Part shown: piece after piece, positions 18,144 to 25,924 of the stretch | How positions within the stretch are numbered: position 1 is the first letter of the stretch | Layout: every line of letters begins with the position of its first letter | NCBI RefSeq assembly: GCF_014646355.1 | Contig: NZ_BMNH01000001.1 | Coordinates: 132,521-196,520 of the forward strand | Direction of reading: 5' to 3' | Length of the DNA stretch: 64,000 nt | Source: Nonomuraea cavernae | GTDB lineage: Bacteria; Actinomycetota; Actinomycetes; Streptosporangiales; Streptosporangiaceae | Notes under the pieces: model-generated | Database searches by the model: none | What the model was told of the DNA's origin: nothing | Seen by the model: only the letters and a program-made list of their open reading frames with translations | Program-made: the position numbers and the translations under genes

Positions 18144-19514
18144 TCAGTCTCGGATGATCGCCTTGGTGCGCATGAGGAACTCCCCGAGATAGCCGTCATG
18201 CGGCACGCCTGGCCGGAACCACCAGGTGGGATGGTCACCGACGTAGACGTTGCCGATGGTGGGCTCGTTGACCAGCTCGTCGATGAGCCGCTCGTCATCG
18301 GTCATCGCGGTGAGCACCAGTGTGTTCCGCAGCGGTCGAATTCCCTCGGCTCTCGACCATGGCGCCACCCAGACACACGGGAAACCCATTTCCACGCCGA
18401 CCTGCGGCGCGGCCGCGTCGTCCACCTGGAACACCGCAGGACGTATCACCGCGCTGCCGTCGCCGAGATCGTCGACCACACCGTCACCACCGAGCCAGGC
18501 CTTGGTGCCCTCGGCACGGCCGAGCAGGAACTCCTCCATGGCCCTCGCGGTGGCCAGCGGCTTGACCGGCAACATCGCTTCGTCGTCCTCAGGCCGCAGG
18601 CTCGGGATGGCGCTCAGCTCTTCGGCGATGGCCTGGGCCACCGGCGTCGGGTCACCCTCGACGAACACCGCCGTGGTGTTGACGCAGGCCGTCCCGGCCC
18701 GGCTGGCGATCGAGGAGATGACGGTGTCCAGGTGGGATCGCCAGGTCTGGCCGGTGAGCAGGATCTTCGACCGGCCGGGGCCCTGCGCCCGCACAGTGCT
18801 GTTTCCGGCGTACTTGTTCACCACGGCGTCATCGCCGTAGACGATCGCGAGATCGGCCCCGCCGATGATGTCGCCGGCCACACTGTGCGCAGTGGGCAGG
18901 AGCACCACCTGGTCGTCACCGAAGCCGGCTGCGCGCAACGCGGTGATCAACCGGTGCGGCGTGAAGGGATCGCGCCTGGAAGGACGTACGGCCACCCGAT
19001 AGCCGAGCGCCAGAGCCTCCAGCCACAACGCGTGCACGCCGGGGTGATTGCCCGAGGCGTGCACGGCGAACACATCTCCGCGCCGGGTCCAGAGCGCGGT
19101 GCCCGTACGGGTCGAAGGATCCGCCCAGTGGTCGACCGCGCCCACAGGGCGGGCAGATCGAGCGTTGCCGTATGCGTGCGCGGCGGCGTCCCTGATCGCC
19201 TCCGTGGTGCCTCGTACCACCGAGATCGGGAGGCCGCAGACGCGGCTGACCGCGTACTGGTAGTCCGACACCGACAACCCGTCGATCATCGCGTCGGCGA
19301 ACGTGCGGCCCGCCTGGGTCACCGCGGCGACTCGCCGATCGGCCGGGACGCCATCCGCCCGGCGCAAGGCCGCCATGGCGCGGTCCACGAACAACCGCGG
19401 CACCAGGCTGAGCTCCGCGACGGGTGTCCCCGTCACGTCGGACACGGTCAGCCGATCGCGGGACCGGTAGGCACCGTTGTGTCCCAGCGCGTCGAGCTGG
19501 ATCGGTCCGGTCAT
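18144..19514 (-). CDS. LuxC-like acyl-CoA/acyl reductase (aldehyde dehydrogenase superfamily)
   Basis: A 456-residue protein of the aldehyde dehydrogenase superfamily, closest in layout to the LuxC fatty-acyl reductase group. The nucleotide-binding half contains GDVFAVHASGNHPGVHALW and YRVAVRPSRRDPFTPHRL; the catalytic Cys is in RAGTACVNTTAVFV, and VEMGFPCVWVAPW lies near the C-terminus. LuxC proteins take an acyl group on Cys from the acyl-protein synthetase LuxE and reduce it with NADPH to an aldehyde. The ATG at 19514 overlaps the stop of the LuxE-like gene (TGATG). Here the pair may load, or release as aldehyde, an acyl or aminoacyl intermediate. The reaction and substrate are inferences. 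Confidence 0.8.
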   Translation of the reverse strand: MTGPIQLDALGHNGAYRSRDRLTVSDVTGTPVAELSLVPRLFVDRAMAALRRADGVPADRRVAAVTQAGRTFADAMIDGLSVSDYQYAVSRVCGLPISVVRGTTEAIRDAAAHAYGNARSARPVGAVDHWADPSTRTGTALWTRRGDVFAVHASGNHPGVHALWLEALALGYRVAVRPSRRDPFTPHRLITALRAAGFGDDQVVLLPTAHSVAGDIIGGADLAIVYGDDAVVNKYAGNSTVRAQGPGRSKILLTGQTWRSHLDTVISSIASRAGTACVNTTAVFVEGDPTPVAQAIAEELSAIPSLRPEDDEAMLPVKPLATARAMEEFLLGRAEGTKAWLGGDGVVDDLGDGSAVIRPAVFQVDDAAAPQVGVEMGFPCVWVAPWSRAEGIRPLRNTLVLTAMTDDERLIDELVNEPTIGNVYVGDHPTWWFRPGVPHDGYLGEFLMRTKAIIRD

Positions 19515-20614
19515 CAGTAGACCCCTTCGATGACCGGTTTGCCATGGAAACTGGCGACCGGCTGGACATCGGCCACCGAGTCGCCGAGCTGCCCGGGCAG
19601 CGGCTTCACGCGGATGGCCGTATCGCGTTCGAGGTTGTTGGGCAGCAGCTGACCCTTGCTGACGTGGTGCATCACGACTTGGCCGCGTTCACCGTACTCG
19701 ACCGCCGCGCCGGTCTCCGGATCGATGACGGAGTAGGAGATGTACGGAGAGAACGGGTCGAACACACACCGGTCGTCATCGGTCAGGTCCATGCGCTCGA
19801 ACGCGCCGCCCAGAACCATCGTGCTGCCGTAGAAGCCCCGCAACTTGACCTCAGGAAAAACCTCGGTCCGCAGGATGTGCCGGGTGTCGGCGCCCATGTG
19901 CGCCCCCTGCCAGACGATCATCCGCACCTTCTCGTTGACCAGATCGACCAGCAGGTCGCTTCGCGCAAGCCTTTCCAGCAACGGCGGCGAAATCGTCAGG
20001 ATCCCGATGTTCTGCGTCTTCAGCAGGAACTCCGCCTGCTTGAGGAGGTGGTCAAGGTAACGCTCGGCGTCCTCCGGCCGCCCTTCGACGATGCACTTCT
20101 TGACCCAGCGCGGATCCATGTCGATGGTGAACAGGATCCCCCCACGGCTGCGCACCTGTTCGCGCGGTCTCGCCGAGGCCATGTGCGGGCCGCTCGGCAC
20201 CATGGTCATCCAGTTGAGCCCGCGAGGAAGACCCCACGCGTCCATGTTCCGGTTGTCGAAGGCCAGCCAGCGCCTCATCCAGTCGACCATGCAGACCACA
20301 CGCTTGGGCGCGCCGGTGGTGCCGCCGCTCTCGAAGACGCCGAACAGCTCCGAACGCTCCGGGAGCCCGTTGGGGATGAGCTCTTCGGCAGGTACGGTAC
20401 GCAATTCGTTGACAATGTTAGGGAAAAGCGCCAGATCGGCGAAGGTGCGCACGTCGCCTATCGGGTCGAAATCCAAGGACTTGGCCCGCTCAAGCCAATA
20501 CGGAGTCCCCGTCTCCGCACTGAAATGCCATCGCATGGCGGCCTGGATCAGAGCCTCGGCATCCGGAACCTCATCGAGCGGGCAGTCAAGGACGGGATCG
20601 ATTCTTTTCGGCAT
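19514..20614 (-). CDS. LuxE-like acyl-protein synthetase (acyl-adenylating enzyme)
   Basis: A 366-residue ANL-superfamily relative of LuxE and PaaK-like ligases. The AMP-binding loop is FESGGTTGAPKRVV, followed by GFYGSTMVLGGAFE in the place of the A5 motif, and a short C-terminal part. LuxE activates a fatty acid as acyl-AMP and passes it to LuxC, which is exactly the neighbouring gene. The ATG at 20614 has a clear AGGAG site 10 nt upstream, which lies inside a possible small ORF that overlaps this gene by 29 bp. It is the first recognisable enzyme gene of the leftward cluster. Confidence 0.8.
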   Translation of the reverse strand: MPKRIDPVLDCPLDEVPDAEALIQAAMRWHFSAETGTPYWLERAKSLDFDPIGDVRTFADLALFPNIVNELRTVPAEELIPNGLPERSELFGVFESGGTTGAPKRVVCMVDWMRRWLAFDNRNMDAWGLPRGLNWMTMVPSGPHMASARPREQVRSRGGILFTIDMDPRWVKKCIVEGRPEDAERYLDHLLKQAEFLLKTQNIGILTISPPLLERLARSDLLVDLVNEKVRMIVWQGAHMGADTRHILRTEVFPEVKLRGFYGSTMVLGGAFERMDLTDDDRCVFDPFSPYISYSVIDPETGAAVEYGERGQVVMHHVSKGQLLPNNLERDTAIRVKPLPGQLGDSVADVQPVASFHGKPVIEGVY

Positions 20615-20768
20615 GTCCGTCGGCTCCTAACATTAAGGCACGAAGGATGTGAAGAATCATGTTCTGGTGGAGCTGAGCACTCTCCGAGACAGCACCAGTC
20701 GGGCTCTTGCGGCCTGCGACCAGGAAGTGGCCAGAGAGGATGCGGCCCGATGCCGATCCCATCGGCAT
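20586..20768 (-). CDS. Possible 60-residue small protein at the head of the leftward cluster
   Basis: The frame starts at ATG 20768 (or ATG 20762) with GAGGAGG and GGGAG sites just upstream, and ends 29 bp inside the LuxE-like gene. The protein has a polar N-terminus (GRILSGHFLVAGRKSPTG) and a helix-like stretch (AQLHQNMILHILRALML). I do not recognise it. Two TTA leucine codons occur close together near its end; TTA is rare in such genomes and often marks bldA-dependent control. It could be a genuine first gene, coupling translation to LuxE, or an untranslated leader that is open by chance. Confidence 0.4.
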   Translation of the reverse strand: MPMGSASGRILSGHFLVAGRKSPTGAVSESAQLHQNMILHILRALMLGADGHAEKNRSRP

Positions 20769-20819
20769 TTCTCCCACCACCTCCTCGTCGAGCACCTAGG
20801 TCAGGATCAGGCCAGTCCA

Positions 20820-20848
20820 TAACGCGGCCATATCACGCGCGTATCACG
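20820..20848. promoter_or_regulatory. SARP-type heptamer direct repeats, divergent promoter region
   Basis: Three heptamers start 11 bp apart: TAACGCG (20820), TATCACG (20831) and TATCACG (20842), each separated by 4 bp. Two are identical and the third matches at 5 of 7 positions. This spacing is the known layout of SARP operators. On the minus strand the array lies about 20-30 bp upstream of the probable transcript start of the leftward cluster. The heptamer sequence itself does not prove which regulator binds. Confidence 0.55.
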
Positions 20849-20899
20849 ATCCAGGAAAACAATGCGGGGCGCGATACCGGCTTCTCCGGTGACGCGGAG

Positions 20900-20930
20900 T
20901 TGGGAATTCCTCTGGCCGCGGTGTTATGGT
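20900..20930 (+). promoter_or_regulatory. Promoter of the RidA-like gene, probably giving a leaderless mRNA
   Basis: A -35-like TTGGGA (20900-20905) and a -10-like TATGGT (20925-20930) are separated by 19 bp. The ATG of the RidA-like gene begins only 7 nt after the -10 box and has no ribosome-binding site before it. This is the usual geometry for leaderless actinobacterial transcripts, which would start at the A of the ATG. Confidence 0.5.
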
Positions 20931-20936
20931 GCGGCC

Positions 20937-21329
20937 ATGGCGAATCGAATTGAAATCGCAAGCGGCTCCTATTACGAGGAGCAGGTCGGGTACGCCCGTG
21001 CGGTGGTGCTGGACGGCTGGGTGCATGTTTCGGGCACCGGAGGCTTCGACTACTCCACCATGTCGATCTCCGAGGACGTGGTCGAGCAGACCGAGCAGTG
21101 CCTCGACAACATCGAGGCCGCGCTCACCGAGGCGGGTTGCACGTTCTCCGACGTCGTCAGGGTCCGCTATCTCCTGCCCGACAAGAACGACTTCGAGTTG
21201 TGCTGGCCCAGCCTCCGCCGCCGTTTCGACAAGGCCAAGCCGGCCGCCACCATGTGGGAGGCGGGGCTGGCCGACCCCCGGATGAAGGTCGAGATCGAGG
21301 TCGACGCCCGGATCCCGGCCGGAACGTGA
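20937..21329 (+). CDS. RidA/YjgF-family protein
   Basis: A 130-residue Rid-family protein, the usual length. Conserved segments are YARAVVLDGWVHVSGTGGFD, a central helix with QCLDNIEAALTEAG, and VEIEVDARI at the C-terminus. In classical RidA an Arg just before the last strand binds the carboxylate of 2-aminoacrylate-type enamines; here the corresponding stretch reads KPAATMW, with no Arg, so it belongs to a non-archetypal Rid subgroup and may not be an imine deaminase. The ATG at 20937 is supported by a promoter 7 nt upstream and the lack of a ribosome-binding site. It diverges from the biosynthetic operon and might act on an imine or enamine intermediate. Confidence 0.88.
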   Translation: MANRIEIASGSYYEEQVGYARAVVLDGWVHVSGTGGFDYSTMSISEDVVEQTEQCLDNIEAALTEAGCTFSDVVRVRYLLPDKNDFELCWPSLRRRFDKAKPAATMWEAGLADPRMKVEIEVDARIPAGT

Positions 21330-21477
21330 CCCGGCCTCCGCCGCGGCCGATCACGGCCTGATCACGCGGCCATCCGGGCCTGTTCCCTGCCGTCTGACGC
21401 GCTTGCTGGTGAATGATCGCAACTGCGGTGGTTCATGGCTCCGAGTCCATCTTGTGGAGTCCTGCCGCCACCCGGTC

Positions 21478-22155
21478 CTACGGGTCCCGATACCGCTCCT
21501 CGGCGCCGGGTGTGATCAGACCCGTCTCGTAGGCCAGGACGACGAGGTGGGAGCGGTCACGGGCGCCGAGCTTGGTCAGCAGGCGGCCCACGTGCGTGCG
21601 GGCGGTCGCCGGGCTGATGAACAGCCGCTCGCCGATCTCGGCGTTGGTACGGCCCGCGCCGACCTCGGCCAGCACCTCGCGTTCGCGTTCGGTCAGGCGG
21701 TCGAGCCGCGCGGCCGTCGCGGGGCTCGGGCCGGTGGCGGCGGCCCGCATGACGCGCCGGGTGACGGCGGGTGACAGCAGCGCGTCGCCGCCGGCCACGA
21801 TCCGCACCGCCTCGCGCATCCGCTCGGGACTGGTGTCCTTGAGCAGGAATCCCGCGGCTCCGGCCCGGATCGCTTCCTGGATGTTCTCGTCGGTGTCGAA
21901 GGTCGTGAGCACGATGACCTGTACGTGGCGCAGCGCCGGATCGGCCGTGATCCGCCGGGTGGCGGCCAACCCGTCGCCGCCTGGCATGCGGATGTCCATG
22001 AGGACCACGTCGGGACGGAGGCGGGCGACCAGCTCGACGCCCTTGTCGGCGCCGCTCTCGTCGCCGGTCACGGTGATGTCCTCGGCGCGTTCGAGCAGCA
22101 ACCGCAGCCCTTCCCTGACCAGGTGCTGGTCGTCGACGATCACGACCTTGATCAT
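21478..22155 (-). CDS. NarL/FixJ-family response regulator
   Basis: A 225-residue two-domain regulator. The receiver domain (1-120) has the acidic pair VDDQ, the phosphorylatable Asp in VVLMDIRMPGGDG (about residue 54), the Thr in VLTTFDT and the Lys in FLLKDTSPE. The C-terminal LuxR-type helix-turn-helix has LTEREREVLAEVGAGRTNAE and FISPATARTHVGRLLTKLGA. It overlaps the upstream histidine kinase by 4 bp (start ATG 22155, kinase stop 22152), so the two form a two-component pair. Targets are unknown; the adjacent membrane proteins are candidates. Confidence 0.95.
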   Translation of the reverse strand: MIKVVIVDDQHLVREGLRLLLERAEDITVTGDESGADKGVELVARLRPDVVLMDIRMPGGDGLAATRRITADPALRHVQVIVLTTFDTDENIQEAIRAGAAGFLLKDTSPERMREAVRIVAGGDALLSPAVTRRVMRAAATGPSPATAARLDRLTEREREVLAEVGAGRTNAEIGERLFISPATARTHVGRLLTKLGARDRSHLVVLAYETGLITPGAEERYRDP

Positions 22156-23354
22156 GAGTGCTCCTCCAGCGGGACGCTCGCCTCCACCACGAATCCGCCC
22201 TGCGCCGGCGACGAGGTGCGCAGGCCGCCGCCGAGCAGCGCCAGCCGCTCACGCATCCCGGTCAGACCCCACCCCCGCGACTCGCCGCCGCCCGTGCCCG
22301 TGCCCGTGCCCGCGCCCGTGTCGGTGCCGGTCTCGGTGCCGGCGCCGCGGCCGTCGTCGCTGACGCGGAGCAGCAGCTCGCCCGCGCCGTAGTCCAGGTC
22401 GACGCGCACCCTCCGGGCGTCGGCGTGCCGCAGCACGTTGCTCAAGGACTCCTGCACCACCCGGTACGCCGTCGCGTCCGAGATCGCCGACAGCCGCACC
22501 GGCCGGCCCGAGGTGCGCACGTCGATGTCGAGCCCTGCGGCGGCGGCCGTCGCCACGAGCCCGTCCAGCCGGTCCAGCCCCAGCGCCGGGCCGTCGTCGG
22601 GATCGCCCGCGCGCAGCGCGCCCAGGGTCAGCCGCAGCTCACGGCTGACGTCGCTGCATGCCGACCGGGCCGCGGCCAGCGAACGCTCGGCCACCTCGGG
22701 GGCATCGCGCAGCGACTCCCTGGCCACGTCCGTGTGCAGCGAGATCACCGACACCGTGTGCGCCATCAGGTCGTGCAGGTCCCTGGCGATCCGCAGGCGC
22801 TCCTGCTCCACCCGCCGCGCCGACTCCCGCTCGCGTTCCAGCCGGGCGGCGTGGCTCTGCCTGGCCAGCTCGGCCCGCCAGCCGCGCCGGGCCCGTACGC
22901 CGTCGCCCAGCGCGATCGCGGCGGCCATGAGGCCCAAGGTGGTCCCGGTCTCGAACCCGAGCAGATAGGCCAGGTCGTCGCCCTCCAGGATCCGATGGGT
23001 GGTCGAGATGCCGAACAGGGCGCCGGCCGTAGCGACGGACCAGCGCAGCTCGCCCTGCTCGGCAGCCGAGTACAGGGCCGCGGCCGCCGGCGCGGCCAGC
23101 CCGATCGGCGGGTAGGACAGCCCGTAGTAGACGATCAGGGTCAGGGCCGTGAGCAGCAGCGTCGCCACCGGCCAGCGCCGCCGGGCGAACATCAGAACGG
23201 CGAGCAGCGCGCCGAACGCGTACGCGGCCATGCCAGGCCCGGCCGACGCGTGGCCGACGTCGGCCGTGATGGCGGTGCCGACCACGACCAGGACCAGCAT
23301 GGCCAGGCCGGTGTCGACCGCCAGCTCACGGCCGGCAGGAGGTTCGCCCCGCAC
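22152..23354 (-). CDS. Sensor histidine kinase (NarL-partner, HisKA_3 type)
   Basis: A 400-residue membrane kinase. About five or six hydrophobic segments fill residues 10-155. The dimerisation/phosphoacceptor motif is RIARDLHDLMAHTVSVISLH, with the phosphorylated His in DLHD, and the ATPase part has AYRVVQESLSNVLRHA (N box) and VSDDGRGAG (G1 box). A low-complexity Thr/Gly loop (GTETGTDTGAGTGTGTGG) interrupts the region after the G1 box. The GTG at 23354 has a GGGGGAGG site upstream. It is the partner of the overlapping response regulator. Confidence 0.93.
   Translation of the reverse strand: MRGEPPAGRELAVDTGLAMLVLVVVGTAITADVGHASAGPGMAAYAFGALLAVLMFARRRWPVATLLLTALTLIVYYGLSYPPIGLAAPAAAALYSAAEQGELRWSVATAGALFGISTTHRILEGDDLAYLLGFETGTTLGLMAAAIALGDGVRARRGWRAELARQSHAARLERERESARRVEQERLRIARDLHDLMAHTVSVISLHTDVARESLRDAPEVAERSLAAARSACSDVSRELRLTLGALRAGDPDDGPALGLDRLDGLVATAAAAGLDIDVRTSGRPVRLSAISDATAYRVVQESLSNVLRHADARRVRVDLDYGAGELLLRVSDDGRGAGTETGTDTGAGTGTGTGGGESRGWGLTGMRERLALLGGGLRTSSPAQGGFVVEASVPLEEHS
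22290..22342. repeat. Hexamer-type low-complexity repeat in the histidine kinase
   Basis: Runs of CCCGTG units followed by related GGTGCC/GGTCTC units encode the Thr/Gly loop between the G1 and G2 boxes of the kinase ATPase domain. The repeat is imperfect but keeps the frame. It lies in the flexible ATP-lid region, where extra length should be tolerated. Confidence 0.75.
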
Positions 23355-23364
23355 GCCTCCCCCG

Positions 23365-23811
23365 TCAGTCTCGTGGGTGCGGCCGGAAACCCGGCACGAT
23401 CCTGGTGACCACCCAGGCCACCGCGCCGACGGCCGCGCCGACCACCATCCCGGTCATCAGGCTGCTGCCCAGGGCGAAGCTCCGCAGCACCAGGTCCTCC
23501 ACCGCGGGTGAGAAGGCGCCGGCGAAGTTGCCGCCCAGAGTCGGCCGGCCGTCGAACGAACTTTCCCAAAGTACCTGATGCGTCACGCCGAGCAGCACGC
23601 CGTAGGCGGCCCCCACGGCGAGCAGCGTCACGAACGCGTTCGGCACCCGCTTCCACAGCACCACGGCCGCCCAGACGGCGATCGGGACGAACACCAGCAA
23701 CGCGTTGACCACCGGCCCGACGAGCCGCAGGTCATGCGCGATCACCCGCGGGAGGCCGAGCAGCGCCAGCCCCCACACGGCCGAGGCGGGCAGGCCGAGC
23801 CGGGCCTTCAC
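23365..23811 (-). CDS. Small integral membrane protein, unknown function
   Basis: A 148-residue protein with four predicted membrane segments, including GPVVNALLVFVPIAVWAAVV, NAFVTLLAVGAAYGVLLGVT and MTGMVVGAAVGAVAWVVTRI. The GTG start at 23811 overlaps the stop of the preceding membrane gene by 4 bp (GTGA), and the stop lies 10 bp before the histidine kinase start, so the four genes form one operon. I do not recognise a named family. It may sense a signal together with the kinase or be a target of the system. A much longer open frame through this region is not supported. Confidence 0.75.
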   Translation of the reverse strand: MKARLGLPASAVWGLALLGLPRVIAHDLRLVGPVVNALLVFVPIAVWAAVVLWKRVPNAFVTLLAVGAAYGVLLGVTHQVLWESSFDGRPTLGGNFAGAFSPAVEDLVLRSFALGSSLMTGMVVGAAVGAVAWVVTRIVPGFRPHPRD

Positions 23812-24329
23812 GACGCGACCCCCGCGAGGGCGGCGGCCCGGGCGCGCTCGCGATGCAGGCGCCACAGGCCGGTGAAGGCCAGCGTCGCGGTCACCGCGCT
23901 CATCGCCAGCCGCCCCCAGTGGCCCGCCTCGAACTCCCACGCGGTCTGCCGCAGCACCTCCACCGAATGAACGGCGGCGCCGTCCTCGAACATGATGTCG
24001 TTGCGCGGCCAGAAGTAGAGCACCGAGAACAGGAACTCGCCCAGCAGCAGCGACAGCAGGCTGCCGCCGGCCCACAGCCGCATGTCCCGCACCGGCCAGA
24101 CCAGCACCAGGGACGCCACGGCGGCGACCACCGTCACCGCGCCCATCGGCGGGAAGAAGTCCGCGGGGCCGGTCACCGCGAAGAACTCCACCGTCTCGGC
24201 CAGCGAGGCGGGCACGTCGTGGAACACGTTCGGATAGATCACGATCGTCTCCACCGCGATGCCGCCGAACGCCACCATGGCGATCCAGACGTACACGGAG
24301 AGGACGGGCAGAGAAAGTCGCTGTCGCAT
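23808..24329 (-). CDS. Four-helix membrane protein (DUF1772-like, tentative)
   Basis: A 173-residue protein with four hydrophobic segments: VYVWIAMVAFGGIAVETIVI, MGAVTVVAAVASLVLVW, GGSLLSLLLGEFLFSVLYFW and a C-terminal AMSAVTATLAFTGLW. The size and layout, with a polar loop before helix 4, resemble DUF1772/anthrone-oxygenase-like membrane proteins, but I cannot confirm this without a profile search. It is the first gene of an operon continuing into another small membrane protein and the two-component system. Confidence 0.75.
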   Translation of the reverse strand: MRQRLSLPVLSVYVWIAMVAFGGIAVETIVIYPNVFHDVPASLAETVEFFAVTGPADFFPPMGAVTVVAAVASLVLVWPVRDMRLWAGGSLLSLLLGEFLFSVLYFWPRNDIMFEDGAAVHSVEVLRQTAWEFEAGHWGRLAMSAVTATLAFTGLWRLHRERARAAALAGVAS

Positions 24330-24690
24330 CGGGCCTGCTTTCGGGCGATCGGAACTCGGACTCGGTCACGCTACGAGTCCGATCCACCACCCGTCGTCCG
24401 TCTGAAAGCCCGGCCGTGTACGCGTTTCGACGTATTCCGGCGGCACAAGACCGGCCTTCCTCCAGGCATGAAGGAGTCCATGGACCCGGCCGTTCCCCGG
24501 TTCGACCCCTGGCCCCGGGCCGACCCGGATCGTGACGCCTGAACGTGGGCGTGATCGACCCGGCGACGGCCGCGTCAAGATCGCGTAGTGGGGCGCCGGG
24601 TTCGCGTAGAGGTTCCGTCAGGAGGGCCCCGCTCCGGGCCGCCGCGGGTGAGGGTGGGGAGATCACCTGCCGACGAAAGCAAAGCGACAC
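24330..24690. other. Divergent intergenic region, 361 bp
   Basis: It separates the leftward membrane/two-component operon from the rightward type VII-like genes and must hold both promoters. Apart from the inverted repeat at 24356-24382, I see no convincing gene, promoter pair or terminator. A 70-codon frame on the minus strand is not supported by a ribosome-binding site or any recognisable motif. Confidence 0.5.
24356..24382. promoter_or_regulatory. 9-bp inverted repeat upstream of the membrane-protein/two-component operon
   Basis: TCGGACTCG (24356-24364) and its exact complement CGAGTCCGA (24374-24382) are separated by 9 bp. The repeat sits 27 bp upstream of the first gene's start codon, a suitable place for a regulator operator or a 5'-leader hairpin. 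No partner regulator can be named; the adjacent NarL-type regulator is a candidate. Confidence 0.4.
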
Positions 24691-25029
24691 ATGCTGATAA
24701 ATCAACACCTAGGGACGCCTCAGGAGCCGGTCAGCCCGAACGAGGTGGAGATCGAGCGGGTGCGCCTGCGGGAGATCCGGTCGCGCCTGCCCGAGGCCGT
24801 CCGGCCGCTCGGCGAGGTCCTGCCGAGTCTGGTCGCGCTCACGGTGGCCGAGTCCGCCTTCACGTCGTTCACCTACTCGCTGGCGCTGGCGTACAACGAG
24901 GTCGAAGCGTTCACCATGACGGAGGTGCGTCACTGGATGGACGGCGCCTCCCGGGTCGAGGACGGCATGACCGCCTCGATCACGACCTGGCAGGACGCGG
25001 AGCGTGCCAGCTCCGTGAGGTCGCGGTGA
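24691..25029 (+). CDS. Small type VII-secretion-associated (WXG100/ESX-like) protein
   Basis: A 112-residue, mostly helical protein with no signal peptide. It has two long helices (VRLREIRSRLPEAVRPLGEV and SAFTSFTYSLALAYNEVEAF) and a late WMDGASRVEDGM segment. The size, helical hairpin character and the neighbours (a larger WxS-containing membrane protein and a YbaB/EbfC protein) are typical of actinobacterial ESX/WXG100-related cassettes. Its stop overlaps the next gene's GTG (GTGA). No secretion ATPase is in the window, so its export is only inferred. Confidence 0.6.
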   Translation: MLINQHLGTPQEPVSPNEVEIERVRLREIRSRLPEAVRPLGEVLPSLVALTVAESAFTSFTYSLALAYNEVEAFTMTEVRHWMDGASRVEDGMTASITTWQDAERASSVRSR

Positions 25030-25922
25030 ATCTCGCGCACCTGGCCCGGCGAAGCCTGGTCATGGGCACGGGCGCGGCGGTGACACTGTCAGCGCTGGGA
25101 GTCCCGGCAGGATGGCCGTTCGTCGGGAAGATGTACATCCACCAGTACGACCCGCAGGCGTTCTTCGACGGGGCGCGGACCTGGCTCGAGGTGCACGACG
25201 ACGCGGCGGCCACCAGGCGGAACCTCATGGTCCTCGTGGACGAGGTGGCCGTGACGAGCTGGCGGAGCGAGGACGGCCGGGCCTTCCAGCGCCGCGTTGA
25301 CGCTCTCCTGGCCGAGCTGCGCGGCATCGAGATCCGCGCCGTGGTGACGGCTCTCACCCTGTACACGGTGGGGGCGGCTCTGGCCGCGATGGTCATGTTC
25401 CAGTTCTTGGTCGCGGCGGCCATGGCCATGGTGGCGCTGTGGGTGCTCACCGCCGCCGTCACGCCGCTCAGCCTGGCCGGCGCCCGGGTCCTGGCCGTAC
25501 AGTGCCTGATCAAGCTCTTCGAGGGGTACCGAGCGGTGGAGTCGCTGCTCAACACGCTGCTGCACGGGTGTGCCGCCGCGCTGGGCGCGGCCGTCGTCGT
25601 GGACGTGGGCCTGGAGGCCGCCCGCGGCGACTTCGGCGGCGTGCGCGACCTGGCCGCGGCGACCTTCGCCCAGGGGCCCATGCTGGTCTGGGGCACCGCC
25701 AACCGGATCGAGCGCGACCTGACCGCCCACGGCCTCAGCGGTCTCCATCCCGCCGGTCGCCCCTGGCCGAGCGCGCGAGCCACTACGCCGCTCCCGCCCG
25801 GCCTGCCCCAACTGGCGGGTGCCAAGGCGTTCAACGACCTCGCCACCGGCGGTCAGACGGTCACCGGCCGGTACGTTCCGGAGCAGGCCGCCGACGGCTC
25901 CTACTCGTTCCCCTGGGATTGA
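25026..25922 (+). CDS. WXG100-like membrane protein of a type VII-like cassette
   Basis: A 298-residue protein starting at the GTG at 25026, which overlaps the previous stop. Residues 60-105 look like a WXG-type helical hairpin (RRNLMVLVDEVAVTSWRSED, then FQRRVDALLAEL), with W-R-S at the turn. A strongly hydrophobic stretch follows (residues about 110-190). The C-terminal part is Pro/Gly rich (HPAGRPWPSARATTPLPPGL) and ends in a short motif YSFPWD. The architecture resembles toxin-less LXG/WXG membrane proteins next to EbfC-type genes. Function unknown. Confidence 0.65.
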   Translation: MNLAHLARRSLVMGTGAAVTLSALGVPAGWPFVGKMYIHQYDPQAFFDGARTWLEVHDDAAATRRNLMVLVDEVAVTSWRSEDGRAFQRRVDALLAELRGIEIRAVVTALTLYTVGAALAAMVMFQFLVAAAMAMVALWVLTAAVTPLSLAGARVLAVQCLIKLFEGYRAVESLLNTLLHGCAAALGAAVVVDVGLEAARGDFGGVRDLAAATFAQGPMLVWGTANRIERDLTAHGLSGLHPAGRPWPSARATTPLPPGLPQLAGAKAFNDLATGGQTVTGRYVPEQAADGSYSFPWD

Positions 25923-25924
25923 CG

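Noticed and set aside
24366..24578. 70-codon minus-strand frame in the divergent intergenic region
   Set aside because: No ribosome-binding site, no known motif and a composition like random GC-rich sequence.
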